A stretch of DNA of 64,000 nucleotides from Henricia sp. BOLD:AAB3569 (GCA_037783545.1 JBBELK010000492.1:248001-312000), one strand, 5' to 3'. Positions 36,219 through 46,734 are shown, counted from the stretch's first letter. The notes: generated from the letters alone by a model not told the origin. Made by a program: numbers and translations.

Positions 36219-36349
36219 AACTGACTGGTTTTCGTACTTTGCTGGACTCCAAAATACGTTTTATAGAAATGGCTGTCTTTTGGTTGAGCGTCACCTTCAA
36301 TGTTTCCATTCACCTGCAACCCAAAATTCCCTCCGCTATTTCTCCAGTT

Positions 36350-36420
36350 GCATTGGTGGTTCAGTGGTAGAATTCTCGCCTTCCAAGCGGGAGACCGGGG
36401 TTCAATTCCCGGCTAATGCA
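36350..36420 (+). tRNA. tRNA-Gly(TCC), T-stem variant
   Basis: Unit 60; nt 48 C to G gives a G-G mismatch with nt 62. Confidence 0.8.
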
Positions 36421-36566
36421 AAATAGCGGGTTCCCTGTACTTTTCCAGACTAGAAAGAAACGTTTCATAGAAATGGCCGTCTTTTGGTTGAGCGTCACCT
36501 TCTTTTCGGCACCCTCTGCGCGGAATTATCCGAATTAGCCGAACATTTAGTCCGCACTTTCGAACA

Positions 36567-36637
36567 GCACCGGTGGTTCAGTGGTAGAATTCTCGCCTGC
36601 CACGCGGGAGGCCCGGGTTCGATTCCCGGCCGGTGCA
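36567..36637 (+). tRNA. tRNA-Gly(GCC)
   Basis: Unit 61; consensus. Confidence 0.95.
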
Positions 36638-36740
36638 GATTGTTATAGATTCATTGTTTGACAGTTTTCTTGCAGGAGTAGTTTTACTTCAAGTGGGAAT
36701 ATGCCCGCAACCAAAATCTCACTTCTAGCTTTTCTCGGGT

Positions 36741-36811
36741 GCATTGGTGGTTCAGTGGTAGAATTCTCGCCTCCCACGCGGGAGACCTGGGTTCAATTCC
36801 CGGCCAATGCA
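36741..36811 (+). tRNA. tRNA-Gly(CCC), T-stem wobble variant
   Basis: Unit 61; nt 48 C to T. Confidence 0.9.
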
Positions 36812-36942
36812 AACTGACTGGTTTCCGTACTTTGCTGGACTCCAAAATACGTTTTATAGAAATGGCTGTCTTTTGGTTGAGCGTCACCTTCAATGTTTCC
36901 ATTCACCTGCAACCCAAAATTCCCTCCGCTATTTCTCCAGTT

Positions 36943-37013
36943 GCATTGGTGGTTCAGTGGTAGAATTCTCGCCTTCCAAGCGGGAGACCCGGGTTCAATT
37001 CCCGGCTAATGCA
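36943..37013 (+). tRNA. tRNA-Gly(TCC)
   Basis: Unit 61; consensus. Confidence 0.95.
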
Positions 37014-37159
37014 AAATAGCGGGTTCCCTGTACTTTTCCAGACTAGAAAGAAACGTTTCATAGAAATGGCCGTCTTTTGGTTGAGCGTCACCTTCTTTTC
37101 GGCACCCTCTGCGCGGAATTATCCGAATTAGCCGAACATTTAGTCCGCACTTTCGAACA

Positions 37160-37230
37160 GCACCGGTGGTTCAGTGGTAGAATTCTCGCCTGCCACGCGG
37201 GAGGCCCGGGTTCGATTCCCGGCCGGTGCA
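37160..37230 (+). tRNA. tRNA-Gly(GCC)
   Basis: Unit 62; consensus. Confidence 0.95.
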
Positions 37231-37333
37231 GATTGTTATAGATTCATTGTTTGACAGTTTTCTTGCAGGAGTAGTTTTACTTCAAGTGGGAATATGCCCG
37301 CAACCAAAATCTCACTTCTAGCTTTTCTCGGGT

Positions 37334-37404
37334 GCATTGGTGGGTCAGTGGTAGAATTCTCGCCTCCCACGCGGGAGACCCGGGTTCAATTCCCGGCCAA
37401 TGCA
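37334..37404 (+). tRNA. tRNA-Gly(CCC), A-box variant
   Basis: Unit 62; nt 11 T to G. Confidence 0.82.
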
Positions 37405-37535
37405 AACTGACTGGTTTTCGTACTTTGCTGGACTCCAAAATACGTTTTATAGAAATGGCTGTCTTTTGGTTGAGCGTCACCTTCAATGTTTCCATTCACC
37501 TGCAACCCAAAATTCCCTCCGCTATTTCTCCAGTT

Positions 37536-37606
37536 GCATTGGTGGTTCAGTGGTAGAATTCTCGCCTTCCAAGCGGGAGACCCGGGTTCAATTCCCGGCT
37601 AATGCA
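37536..37606 (+). tRNA. tRNA-Gly(TCC)
   Basis: Unit 62; consensus. Confidence 0.95.
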
Positions 37607-37752
37607 AAATAGCGGGTTCCCTGTACTTTTCCAGACTAGAAAGAAACGTTTCATAGAAATGGCCGTCTTTTGGTTGAGCGTCACCTTCTTTTCGGCACCC
37701 TCTGCGCGGAATTATCCGAATTAGCCGAACATTTAGTCCGCACTTTCGAACA

Positions 37753-37823
37753 GCACCGGTGGTTCAGTGGTAGAATTCTCGCCTGCCACGCGGGAGGCCC
37801 GGGTTCGATTCCCGGCCGGTGCA
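37753..37823 (+). tRNA. tRNA-Gly(GCC)
   Basis: Unit 63; consensus. Confidence 0.95.
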
Positions 37824-37926
37824 GATTGTTATAGATTCATTGTTTGACAGTTTTCTTGCAGGAGTAGTTTTACTTCAAGTGGGAATATGCCCGCAACCAA
37901 AATCTCACTTCTAGCTTTTCTCGGGT

Positions 37927-37997
37927 TCATTGGTGGTTCAGTGGTAGAATTCTCGCCTCCCACGCGGGAGACCCGGGTTCAATTCCCGGCCAATGCA
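37927..37997 (+). tRNA. tRNA-Gly(CCC), 5'-end variant
   Basis: Unit 63; nt 1 G to T, here next to a consensus GCC gene, so the two changes of unit 54 have been separated by exchange. Confidence 0.75.
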
Positions 37998-38128
37998 AAC
38001 TGACTGGTTTCCGTACTTTGCTGGACTCCAAAATACGTTTTATAGAAATGGCTGTCTTTTGGTTGAGCGTCACCTTCAATGTTTCCATTCACCTGCAACC
38101 CAAAATTCCCTCCGCTATTTCTCCAGTT

Positions 38129-38199
38129 GCATTGGTGGTTCAGTGGTAGAATTCTCGCCTTCCAAGCGGGAGACCCGGGTTCAATTCCCGGCTAATGCA
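38129..38199 (+). tRNA. tRNA-Gly(TCC)
   Basis: Unit 63; consensus. Confidence 0.95.
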
Positions 38200-38345
38200 A
38201 AATAGCGGGTTCCCTGTACTTTTCCAGACTAGAAAGAAACGTTTCATAGAAATGGCCGTCTTTTGGTTGAGCGTCACCTTCTTTTCGGCACCCTCTGCGC
38301 GGAATTATCCGAATTAGCCGAACATTTAGTCCGCACTTTCGAACA

Positions 38346-38416
38346 GTACCGGTGGTTCAGTGGTAGAATTCTCGCCTGCCACGCGGGAGGCCCGGGTTCG
38401 ATTCCCGGCCGGTGCA
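38346..38416 (+). tRNA. tRNA-Gly(GCC), acceptor wobble variant
   Basis: Unit 64; nt 2 C to T. Confidence 0.9.
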
Positions 38417-38519
38417 GATTGTTATAGATTCATTGTTTGACAGTTTTCTTGCAGGAGTAGTTTTACTTCAAGTGGGAATATGCCCGCAACCAAAATCTCA
38501 CTTCTAGCTTTTCTCGGGT

Positions 38520-38590
38520 GCATTGGTGGTTCAGTGGTAGAATTCTCGCCTCCCACGCGGGAGACCCGGGTTCAATTCCCGGCCAATGCA
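38520..38590 (+). tRNA. tRNA-Gly(CCC)
   Basis: Unit 64; consensus. Confidence 0.95.
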
Positions 38591-38721
38591 AACTGACTGG
38601 TTTCCGTACTTTGTTGGACTCCAAAACACGTTTTATAGAAATGGCTGTCTTTTGGTTGAGCGTCACCTTCAATGTTTCCATTCACCTGCAACCCAAAATT
38701 CCCTCCGCTATTTCTCCAGTT

Positions 38722-38792
38722 GCATTGGTGGTTCAGTGGTAGAATTCTCGCCTTCCAAGCGGGAGACCCGGGTTCAATTCCCGGCTAATGCA
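38722..38792 (+). tRNA. tRNA-Gly(TCC)
   Basis: Unit 64; consensus. Confidence 0.95.
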
Positions 38793-38938
38793 AAATAGCG
38801 GGTTCCCTGTACTTTTCCAGACTAGAAAGAAACGTTTCATAGAAATGGCCGTCTTTTGGTTGAGCGTCACCTTCTTTTCGGCACCCTCTGCGCGGAATTA
38901 TCCGAATTAGCCGAACATTTAGTCCGCACTTTCGAACA

Positions 38939-39009
38939 GCACCGGTGGTTCAGTGGTAGAATTCTCGCCTGCCACGCGGGAGGCCCGGGTTCGATTCCCG
39001 GCCGGTGCA
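38939..39009 (+). tRNA. tRNA-Gly(GCC)
   Basis: Unit 65; consensus. Confidence 0.95.
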
Positions 39010-39112
39010 GATTGTTATAGATTCATTGTTTGACAGTTTTCTTGCAGGAGTAGTTTTACTTCAAGTGGGAATATGCCCGCAACCAAAATCTCACTTCTAG
39101 CTTTTCTCGGGT

Positions 39113-39183
39113 GCATTGGTGGTTCAGTGGTAGAATTCTCGCCTCCCACGCGGGAGACCTGGGTTCAATTCCCGGCCAATGCA
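39113..39183 (+). tRNA. tRNA-Gly(CCC), T-stem wobble variant
   Basis: Unit 65; nt 48 C to T. Confidence 0.9.
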
Positions 39184-39314
39184 AACTGACTGGTTTCCGT
39201 ACTTTGCTGGACTCCAAAATACGTTTTATAGAAATGGCTGTCTTTTGGTTGAGCGTCACCTTCAATGTTTCCATTCACCTGCAACCCAAAATTCCCTCCG
39301 CTATTTCTCCAGTT

Positions 39315-39385
39315 GCATTGGTGGTTCAGTGGTAGAATTCTCGCCTTCCAAGCGGGAGACCCGGGTTCAATTCCCGGCTAATGCA
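39315..39385 (+). tRNA. tRNA-Gly(TCC)
   Basis: Unit 65; consensus. Confidence 0.95.
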
Positions 39386-39531
39386 AAATAGCGGGTTCCC
39401 TGTACTTTTCCAGACTAGAAAGAAACGTTTCATAGAAATGGCCGTCTTTTGGTTGAGCGTCACCTTCTTTTCGGCACCCTCTGCGCGGAATTATCCGAAT
39501 TAGCCGAACATTTAGTCCGCACTTTCGAACA

Positions 39532-39602
39532 GCACCGGTGGTTCAGTGGTAGAATTCTCGCCTGCCACGCGGGAGGCCCGGGTTCGATTCCCGGCCGGTG
39601 CA
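39532..39602 (+). tRNA. tRNA-Gly(GCC)
   Basis: Unit 66; consensus. Confidence 0.95.
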
Positions 39603-39705
39603 GATTGTTATAGATTCATTGTTTGACAGTTTTCTTGCAGGAGTAGTTTTACTTCAAGTGGGAATATGCCCGCAACCAAAATCTCACTTCTAGCTTTTCT
39701 CGGGT

Positions 39706-39776
39706 GCATTGGTGGGTCAGTGGTAGAATTCTCGCCTCCCACGCGGGAGACCCGGGTTCAATTCCCGGCCAATGCA
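39706..39776 (+). tRNA. tRNA-Gly(CCC), A-box variant
   Basis: Unit 66; nt 11 T to G. Confidence 0.82.
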
Positions 39777-39907
39777 AACTGACTGATTTTCGTACTTTGC
39801 TGGACTCCAAAATACGTTTTATAGAAATGGCTGTCTTTTGGTTGAGCGTCACCTTCAATGTTTCCATTCACCTGCAACCCAAAATTCCCTCCGCTATTTC
39901 TCCAGTT

Positions 39908-39978
39908 GCATTGGTGGTTCAGTGGTAGAATTCTCGCCTTCCAAGCGGGAGACCCGGGTTCAATTCCCGGCTAATGCA
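39908..39978 (+). tRNA. tRNA-Gly(TCC)
   Basis: Unit 66; consensus. Confidence 0.95.
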
Positions 39979-40124
39979 AAATAGCGGGTTCCCTGTACTT
40001 TTCCAGACTAGAAAGAAACGTTTCATAGAAATGGCCGTCTTTTGGTTGAGCGTCACCTTCTTTTCGGCACCCTCTGCGCGGAATTATCCGAATTAGCCGA
40101 ACATTTAGTCCGCACTTTCGAACA

Positions 40125-40195
40125 GCACCGGTGGTTCAGTGGTAGAATTCTCGCCTGCCACGCGGGAGGCCCGGGTTCGATTCCCGGCCGGTGCA
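40125..40195 (+). tRNA. tRNA-Gly(GCC)
   Basis: Unit 67; consensus. Confidence 0.95.
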
Positions 40196-40298
40196 GATTG
40201 TTATAGATTCATTGTTTGACAGTTTTCTTGCAGGAGTAGTTTTACTTCAAGTGGGAATATGCCCGCAACCAAAATCTCACTTCTAGCTTTTCTCGGGT

Positions 40299-40369
40299 GC
40301 ATTGGTGGTTCAGTGGTAGAATTCTCGCCTCCCACGCGGGAGACCCGGGTTCAATTCCCGGCCAATGCA
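40299..40369 (+). tRNA. tRNA-Gly(CCC)
   Basis: Unit 67; consensus. Confidence 0.95.
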
Positions 40370-40500
40370 AACTGACTGGTTTCCGTACTTTGCTGGACTC
40401 CAAAATACGTTTTATAGAAATGGCTGTCTTTTGGTTGAGCGTCACCTTCAATGTTTCCATTCACCTGCAACCCAAAATTCCCTCCGCTATTTCTCCAGTT

Positions 40501-40571
40501 GCATTGGTGGTTCAGTGGTAGAATTCTCGCCTTCCAAGCGGGAGACCCGGGTTCAATTCCCGGCTAATGCA
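40501..40571 (+). tRNA. tRNA-Gly(TCC)
   Basis: Unit 67; consensus. Confidence 0.95.
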
Positions 40572-40717
40572 AAATAGCGGGTTCCCTGTACTTTTCCAGA
40601 CTAGAAAGAAACGTTTCATAGAAATGGCCGTCTTTTGGTTGAGCGTCACCTTCTTTTCGGCACCCTCTGCGCGGAATTATCCGAATTAGCCGAACATTTA
40701 GTCCGCACTTTCGAACA

Positions 40718-40788
40718 GCACCGGTGGTTCAGTGGTAGAATTCTCGCCTGCCACGCGGGAGGCCCGGGTTCGATTCCCGGCCGGTGCA
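40718..40788 (+). tRNA. tRNA-Gly(GCC)
   Basis: Unit 68; consensus. The CCC gene is missing through the same 129-bp deletion as in unit 51. Confidence 0.95.
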
Positions 40789-40964
40789 GATTGTTATAGA
40801 TTCATTGTTTGACAGTTTTCTTGCAGGAGTAGTTTTACTTCAAGTGGGAATATGCCCGCAACCAAAATCCCACTTTTATAGAAATGGCTGTCTTTTGGTT
40901 GAGCGTCACCTTCAATGTTTCCATTCACCTGCAACCCAAAATTCCCTCCGCTATTTCTCCAGTT

Positions 40965-41035
40965 GCATTGGTGGTTCAGTGGTAGAATTCTCGCCTTCCA
41001 AGCGGGAGACCCGGGTTCAATTCCCGGCTAATGCA
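40965..41035 (+). tRNA. tRNA-Gly(TCC)
   Basis: Unit 68; consensus. Confidence 0.95.
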
Positions 41036-41181
41036 AAATAGCGGGTTCCCTGTACTTTTCCAGACTAGAAAGAAACGTTTCATAGAAATGGCCGTCTTTT
41101 GGTTGAGCGTCACCTTCTTTTCGGCACCCTCTGCGCGGAATTATCCGAATTAGCCGAACATTTAGTCCACACTTTCGAACA

Positions 41182-41252
41182 GCACCGGTGGTTCAGTGGT
41201 AGAATTCTCGCCTGCCACGCGGGAGGCCCGGGTTCGATTCCCGGCCGGTGCA
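41182..41252 (+). tRNA. tRNA-Gly(GCC)
   Basis: Unit 69; consensus. Confidence 0.95.
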
Positions 41253-41355
41253 GATTGTTATAGATTCATTGTTTGACAGTTTTCTTGCAGGAGTAGTTTT
41301 ACTTCAAGTGGGAATATGCCCGCAACCAAAATCTCACTTCTAGCTTTTCTCGGGT

Positions 41356-41426
41356 GCATTGGTGGTTCAGTGGTAGAATTCTCGCCTCCCACGCGGGAGA
41401 CCCGGGTTCAATTCCCGGCCAATGCA
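41356..41426 (+). tRNA. tRNA-Gly(CCC)
   Basis: Unit 69; consensus. Confidence 0.95.
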
Positions 41427-41557
41427 AACTGACTGGTTTCCGTACTTTGCTGGACTCCAAAATACGTTTTATAGAAATGGCTGTCTTTTGGTTGAGCGTC
41501 ACCTTCAATGTTTCCATTCACCTGCAACCCAAAATTCCCTCCGCTATTTCTCCAGTT

Positions 41558-41628
41558 GCATTGGTGGTTCAGTGGTAGAATTCTCGCCTTCCAAGCGGGA
41601 GACCCGGGTTTAATTCCCGGCTAATGCA
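41558..41628 (+). tRNA. tRNA-Gly(TCC), T-loop variant
   Basis: Unit 69; nt 54 C to T. Confidence 0.75.
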
Positions 41629-41774
41629 AAATAGCGGGTTCCCTGTACTTTTCCAGACTAGAAAGAAACGTTTCATAGAAATGGCCGTCTTTTGGTTGAG
41701 CGTCACCTTCTTTTCGGCACCCTCTGCGCGGAATTATCCGAATTAGCCGAACATTTAGTCCGCACTTTCGAACA

Positions 41775-41845
41775 GCACCGGTGGTTCAGTGGTAGAATTC
41801 TCGCCTGCCACGCGGGAGACCCGGGTTCAATTCCCGGCTAATGCA
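41775..41845 (+). pseudogene. GCC/TCC fusion tRNA-Gly
   Basis: Same fusion as 31013-31083, with the same acceptor mismatches and 217-bp remnant. Confidence 0.85.
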
Positions 41846-41991
41846 AAATAGCGGGTTCCCTGTACTTTTCCAGACTAGAAAGAAACATTTCATAGAAATG
41901 GCCGTCTTTTGGTTGAGCGTCACCTTCTTTTCGGCACCCTCTGCGCGGAATTATCCGAATTAGCCGAACATTTAGTCCACACTTTCGAACA

Positions 41992-42062
41992 GCACCGGTG
42001 GTTCAGTGGTAGAATTCTCGCCTGCCACGCGGGAGGCCCGGGTTCGATTCCCGGCCGGTGCA
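41992..42062 (+). tRNA. tRNA-Gly(GCC)
   Basis: Unit 70; consensus. Confidence 0.95.
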
Positions 42063-42165
42063 GATTGTTATAGATTCATTGTTTGACAGTTTTCTTGCAG
42101 GAGTAGTTTTACTTCAAGTGGGAATATGCCCGCAACCAAAATCTCACTTCTAGCTTTTCTCGGGT

Positions 42166-42236
42166 GCATTGGTGGTTCAGTGGTAGAATTCTCGCCTCCC
42201 ACGCGGGAGACCCGGGTTCAATTCCCGGCCAATGCA
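42166..42236 (+). tRNA. tRNA-Gly(CCC)
   Basis: Unit 70; consensus. Confidence 0.95.
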
Positions 42237-42367
42237 AACTGACTGGTTTCCGTACTTTGCTGGACTCCAAAATACGTTTTATAGAAATGGCTGTCTTTTG
42301 GTTGAGCGTCACCTTCAATGTTTCCATTCACCTGCAACCCAAAATTCCCTCCGCTATTTCTCCAGTT

Positions 42368-42438
42368 GCATTGGTGGTTCAGTGGTAGAATTCTCGCCTT
42401 CCAAGCGGGAGACCCGGGTTTAATTCCCGGCTAATGCA
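42368..42438 (+). tRNA. tRNA-Gly(TCC), T-loop variant
   Basis: Unit 70; nt 54 C to T. Confidence 0.75.
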
Positions 42439-42584
42439 AAATAGCGGGTTCCCTGTACTTTTCCAGACTAGAAAGAAACGTTTCATAGAAATGGCCGTCT
42501 TTTGGTTAAGCGTCACCTTCTTTTCGGCACCCTCTGCGCGGAATTATCCGAATTAGCCGAACATTTAGTCCGCACTTTCGAACA

Positions 42585-42655
42585 GCACCGGTGGTTCAGT
42601 GGTAGAATTCTCGCCTGCCACGCGGGAGGCCCGGGTTCGATTCCCGGCCGGTGCA
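42585..42655 (+). tRNA. tRNA-Gly(GCC)
   Basis: Unit 71; consensus. Confidence 0.95.
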
Positions 42656-42758
42656 GATTGTTATAGATTCATTGTTTGACAGTTTTCTTGCAGGAGTAGT
42701 TTTACTTCAAGTGGGAATATGCCCGCAACCAAAATCTCACTTCTAGCTTTTCTCGGGT

Positions 42759-42829
42759 GCATTGGTGGTTCAGTGGTAGAATTCTCGCCTCCCACGCGGG
42801 AGACCCGGGTTCAATTCCCGGCCAATGCA
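42759..42829 (+). tRNA. tRNA-Gly(CCC)
   Basis: Unit 71; consensus. Confidence 0.95.
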
Positions 42830-42960
42830 AACTGACTGGTTTCCGTACTTTGCTGGACTCCAAAATACGTTTTATAGAAATGGCTGTCTTTTGGTTGAGC
42901 GTCACCTTCAATGTTTCCATTCACCTGCAACCCAAAATTCCCTCCGCTATTTCTCCAGTT

Positions 42961-43031
42961 GCATTGGTGGTTCAGTGGTAGAATTCTCGCCTTCCAAGCG
43001 GGAGACCCGGGTTCAATTCCCGGCTAATGCA
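42961..43031 (+). tRNA. tRNA-Gly(TCC)
   Basis: Unit 71; consensus. Confidence 0.95.
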
Positions 43032-43177
43032 AAATAGCGGGTTCCCTGTACTTTTCCAGACTAGAAAGAAACGTTTCATAGAAATGGCCGTCTTTTGGTT
43101 GAGCGTCACCTTCTTTTCGGCACCCTCTGCGCGGAATTATCCGAATTAGCCGAACATTTAGTCCGCACTTTCGAACA

Positions 43178-43248
43178 GCACCGGTGGTTCAGTGGTAGAA
43201 TTCTCGCCTGCCACGCGGGAGGCCCGGATTCGATTCCCGGCCGGTGCA
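43178..43248 (+). tRNA. tRNA-Gly(GCC), T-stem variant
   Basis: Unit 72; nt 51 G to A. Confidence 0.75.
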
Positions 43249-43351
43249 GATTGTTATAGATTCATTGTTTAAAAGTTTTCTTGCAGGAGTAGTTTTACTT
43301 CAAGTGGGAATATGCCCGCAACCAAAATCTCACTTCTAGCTTTTCTCGGGT

Positions 43352-43422
43352 TCATTGGTGGTTCAGTGGTAGAATTCTCGCCTCCCACGCGGGAGACCCG
43401 GGTTCAATTCCCGGCCAATGCA
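43352..43422 (+). tRNA. tRNA-Gly(CCC), 5'-end variant
   Basis: Unit 72; nt 1 G to T. Confidence 0.75.
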
Positions 43423-43553
43423 AACTGACTGGTTTCCGTACTTTGCTGGACTCCAAAATATGTTTTATAGAAATGGCTGTCTTTTGGTTGAGCGTCACCT
43501 TCAATGTTTCCATTCACCTGCAACCCAAAATTCCCTCCGCTATTTCTCCAGTT

Positions 43554-43624
43554 GCATTGGTGGTTCAGTGGTAGAATTCTCGCCTTCCAAGCGGGAGACC
43601 CGGGTTCAATTCCCGGCTAATGCA
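43554..43624 (+). tRNA. tRNA-Gly(TCC)
   Basis: Unit 72; consensus. Confidence 0.95.
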
Positions 43625-43770
43625 AAATAGCGGGTTCCCTGTACTTTTCCAGACTAGAAAGAAACGTTTCATAGAAATGGCCGTCTTTTGGTTGAGCGTC
43701 ACCTTCTTTTCGGCACCCTCTGCGCGGAATTATCCGAATTAGCCGAACATTTAGTCCGCACTTTCGAACA

Positions 43771-43840
43771 GTACCGGTGGTTCAGTGGTAGAATTCTCGC
43801 CTGCCACGCGGAGGCCCGGGTTCAATTCCCGGCCAATGCA
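43771..43840 (+). pseudogene. GCC/CCC fusion tRNA-Gly, 70 nt
   Basis: Unit 73; GCC 5' part (with the nt 2 T of the unit 55 lineage) joined to a CCC T arm, 3' acceptor strand and spacer 2. One G of the anticodon-stem region is lost and the acceptor has two C-A mismatches. The fusion removes the spacer-1 segment and one gene. Confidence 0.85.
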
Positions 43841-43971
43841 AACTGACTGGTTTCCGTACTTTGCTGGACTCCAAAATACGTTTTATAGAAATGGCTGTCT
43901 TTTGGTTGAGCGTCACCTACAATGTTTCCATTCACCTGCAACCCAAAATTCCCTCCGCTATTTCTCCAGTT

Positions 43972-44042
43972 GCATTGGTGGTTCAGTGGTAGAATTCTCG
44001 CCTTCCAAGCGGGAGACCCGGGTTCAATTCCCGGCTAATGCA
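43972..44042 (+). tRNA. tRNA-Gly(TCC)
   Basis: Unit 73; consensus. Confidence 0.95.
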
Positions 44043-44188
44043 AAATAGCGGGTTCCCTGTACTTTTCCAGACTAGAAAGAAACGTTTCATAGAAATGGCC
44101 GTCTTTTGGTTGAGCGTCACCTTCTTTTCGGCACCCTCTGCGCGGAATTATCCGAATTAGCCGAACATTTAGTCCGCACTTTCGAACA

Positions 44189-44259
44189 GCACCGGTGGTT
44201 CAGTGGTAGAATTCTCGCCTGCCACGCGGGAGGCCCGGATTCGATTCCTGGCCGGTGCA
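44189..44259 (+). tRNA. tRNA-Gly(GCC), T-stem variant
   Basis: Unit 74; nt 51 G to A and nt 61 C to T. Confidence 0.72.
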
Positions 44260-44362
44260 GATTGTTATAGATTCATTGTTTGACAGTTTTCTTGCAGGAG
44301 TAGTTTTACTTCAAGTGGGAATATGCCCGCAACCAAAATCTCACTTCTAGCTTTTCTCGGGT

Positions 44363-44433
44363 TCATTGGTGGTTCAGTGGTAGAATTCTCGCCTCCCACG
44401 CGGGAGACCCGGGTTCAATTCCCGGCCAATGCA
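44363..44433 (+). tRNA. tRNA-Gly(CCC), 5'-end variant
   Basis: Unit 74; nt 1 G to T. Confidence 0.75.
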
Positions 44434-44564
44434 AACTGACTGGTTTCCGTACTTTGCTGGACTCCAAAATACGTTTTATAGAAATGGCTGTCTTTTGGTT
44501 GAGCGTCACCTTCAATGTTTCCATTCGCCTGCAACCCAAAATTCCCTCCGCTATTTCTCCAGTT

Positions 44565-44635
44565 GCATTGGTGGTTCAGTGGTAGAATTCTCGCCTTCCA
44601 AGCGGGAGACCCGGGTTCAATTCCCGGCTAATGCA
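44565..44635 (+). tRNA. tRNA-Gly(TCC)
   Basis: Unit 74; consensus. Confidence 0.95.
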
Positions 44636-44781
44636 AAATAGCGGGTTCCCTGTACTTTTCCAGACTAGAAAGAAACGTTTCATAGAAATGGCCGTCTTTT
44701 GGTTGAGCGTCACCTTCTTTTCGGCACCCTCTGCGCGGAATTATCCGAATTAGCCGAACATTTAGTCCGCACTTTCGAACA

Positions 44782-44852
44782 GCACCGGTGGTTCAGTGGT
44801 AGAATTCTCGCCTGCCACGCGGGAGGCCCGGGTTCGATTCCCGGCCGGTGCA
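44782..44852 (+). tRNA. tRNA-Gly(GCC)
   Basis: Unit 75; consensus. Confidence 0.95.
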
Positions 44853-44955
44853 GATTGTTATAGATTCATTGTTTGACAGTTTTCTTGCAGGAGTAGTTTT
44901 ACTTCAAGTGGGAATATGCCCGCAACCAAAATCTCACTTCTAGCTTTTCTCGGGT

Positions 44956-45026
44956 GCATTGGTGGGTCAGTGGAAGAATTCTCGCCTCCCACGCGGGAGA
45001 CCCGGGTTCAATTCCCGGCCAATGCA
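44956..45026 (+). tRNA. tRNA-Gly(CCC), D-arm variant
   Basis: Unit 75; nt 11 T to G and nt 19 T to A. Confidence 0.78.
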
Positions 45027-45157
45027 AACTGACTGGTTTCCGTACTTTGCTGGACTCCAAAATACGTTTTATAGAAATGGCTGTCTTTTGGTTGAGCGTC
45101 ACCTTCAATGTTTCCATTCACCTGCAACCCAAAATTCCCTCCGCTATTTCTCCAGTT

Positions 45158-45228
45158 GCATTGGTGGTTCAGTGGTAGAATTCTCGCCTTCCAAGCGGGA
45201 GACCCGGGTTCAATTCCCGGCTAATGCA
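45158..45228 (+). tRNA. tRNA-Gly(TCC)
   Basis: Unit 75; consensus. Confidence 0.95.
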
Positions 45229-45374
45229 AAATAGCGGGTTCCCTGTACTTTTCCAGACTAGAAAGAAACGTTTCATAGAAATGGCCGTCTTTTGGTTGAG
45301 CGTCACCTTCTTTTCGGCACCCTCTGCGCGGAATTATCCGAATTAGCCGAACATTTAGTCCGCACTTTCGAACA

Positions 45375-45445
45375 GCACCGGTGGTTCAGTGGTAGAATTC
45401 TCGCCTGCCACACGGGAGGCCCGGGTTCGATTCCCGGCCGGTGCA
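45375..45445 (+). tRNA. tRNA-Gly(GCC), anticodon-stem variant
   Basis: Unit 76; nt 38 G to A mismatches nt 30. Confidence 0.82.
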
Positions 45446-45548
45446 GATTGTTATAGATTCATTGTTTGACAGTTTTCTTGCAGGAGTAGTTTTACTTCAA
45501 GTGGGAATATGCCCGCAACCAAAATCTCACTTCTAGCTTTTCTCGGGT

Positions 45549-45619
45549 GCATTGGTGGTTCAGTGGTAGAATTCTCGCCTCCCACGCGGGAGACCCGGGT
45601 TCAATTCCCGGCCAATGCA
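45549..45619 (+). tRNA. tRNA-Gly(CCC)
   Basis: Unit 76; consensus. Confidence 0.95.
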
Positions 45620-45750
45620 AACTGACTGGTTTCCGTACTTTGCTGGACTCCAAAATACGTTTTATAGAAATGGCTGTTTTTTGGTTGAGCGTCACCTTCA
45701 ATGTTTCCATTCACCTGCAACCCAAAATTCCCTCCGCTATTTCTCCAGTT

Positions 45751-45821
45751 GCATTGGTGGTTCAGTGGTAGAATTCTCGCCTTCCAAGCGGGAGACCCGG
45801 GTTCAATTCCCGGCTAATGCA
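45751..45821 (+). tRNA. tRNA-Gly(TCC)
   Basis: Unit 76; consensus. Confidence 0.95.
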
Positions 45822-45967
45822 AAATAGCGGGTTCCCTGTACTTTTCCAGACTAGAAAGAAACGTTTCATAGAAATGGCCGTCTTTTGGTTGAGCGTCACC
45901 TTCTTTTCGGCACCCTCTGCGCGGAATTATCCGAATTAGCCGAACATTTAGTCCGCACTTTCGAACA

Positions 45968-46038
45968 GCACCGGTGGTTCAGTGGTAGAATTCTCGCCTG
46001 CCACGCGGGAGGCCCGGGTGCGATTCCCGGCCGGTGCA
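45968..46038 (+). tRNA. tRNA-Gly(GCC), T-loop variant
   Basis: Unit 77; nt 53 T to G replaces the nearly universal pseudouridine site and a B-box core base. Confidence 0.72.
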
Positions 46039-46141
46039 GATTGTTATAGATTCATTGTTTGACAGTTTTCTTGCAGGAGTAGTTTTACTTCAAGTGGGAA
46101 TATGCCCGCAACCAAAATCTCACTTCTAGCTTTTCTCGGGT

Positions 46142-46212
46142 GCATTGGTGGTTCAGTGGTAGAATTCTCGCCTCCCACGCGGGAGACCCGGGTTCAATTC
46201 CCGGCCAATGCA
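46142..46212 (+). tRNA. tRNA-Gly(CCC)
   Basis: Unit 77; consensus. Confidence 0.95.
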
Positions 46213-46343
46213 AACTGACTGGTTTCCGTACTTTGCTGGACTCCAAAATACGTTTTATAGAAATGGCTGTCTTTTGGTTGAGCGTCACCTTCAATGTTTC
46301 CATTCACCTGCAACCCAAAATTCCCTCCGCTATTTCTCCAGTT

Positions 46344-46414
46344 GCATTGGTGGTTCAGTGGTAGAATTCTCGCCTTCCAAGCGGGAGACCCGGGTTCAAT
46401 TCCCGGCTAATGCA
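46344..46414 (+). tRNA. tRNA-Gly(TCC)
   Basis: Unit 77; consensus. Confidence 0.95.
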
Positions 46415-46560
46415 AAATAGCGGGTTCCCTGTACTTTTCCAGACTAGAAAGAAACGTTTCATAGAAATAGCCGTCTTTTGGTTGAGCGTCACCTTCTTTT
46501 CGGCACCCTCTGCGCGGAATTATCCGAATTAACCGAACATTTAGTCCGCACTTTCGAACA

Positions 46561-46631
46561 GCACCGGTGGTTCAGTGGTAGAATTCTCGCCTGCCACGCG
46601 GGAGGCCCGCGTTCGATTCCCGGCCGGTGCA
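46561..46631 (+). tRNA. tRNA-Gly(GCC), T-stem variant
   Basis: Unit 78; nt 50 G to C gives a C-C mismatch and alters the B box. Shared with units 81, 90 and 106. Confidence 0.76.
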
Positions 46632-46734
46632 GATTGTTATAGATTCATTGTTTGACAGTTTTCTTGCAGGAGTAGTTTTACTTCAAGTGGGAATATGCCC
46701 GCAACCAAAATCTCACTTCTAGCTTTTCTCGGGT

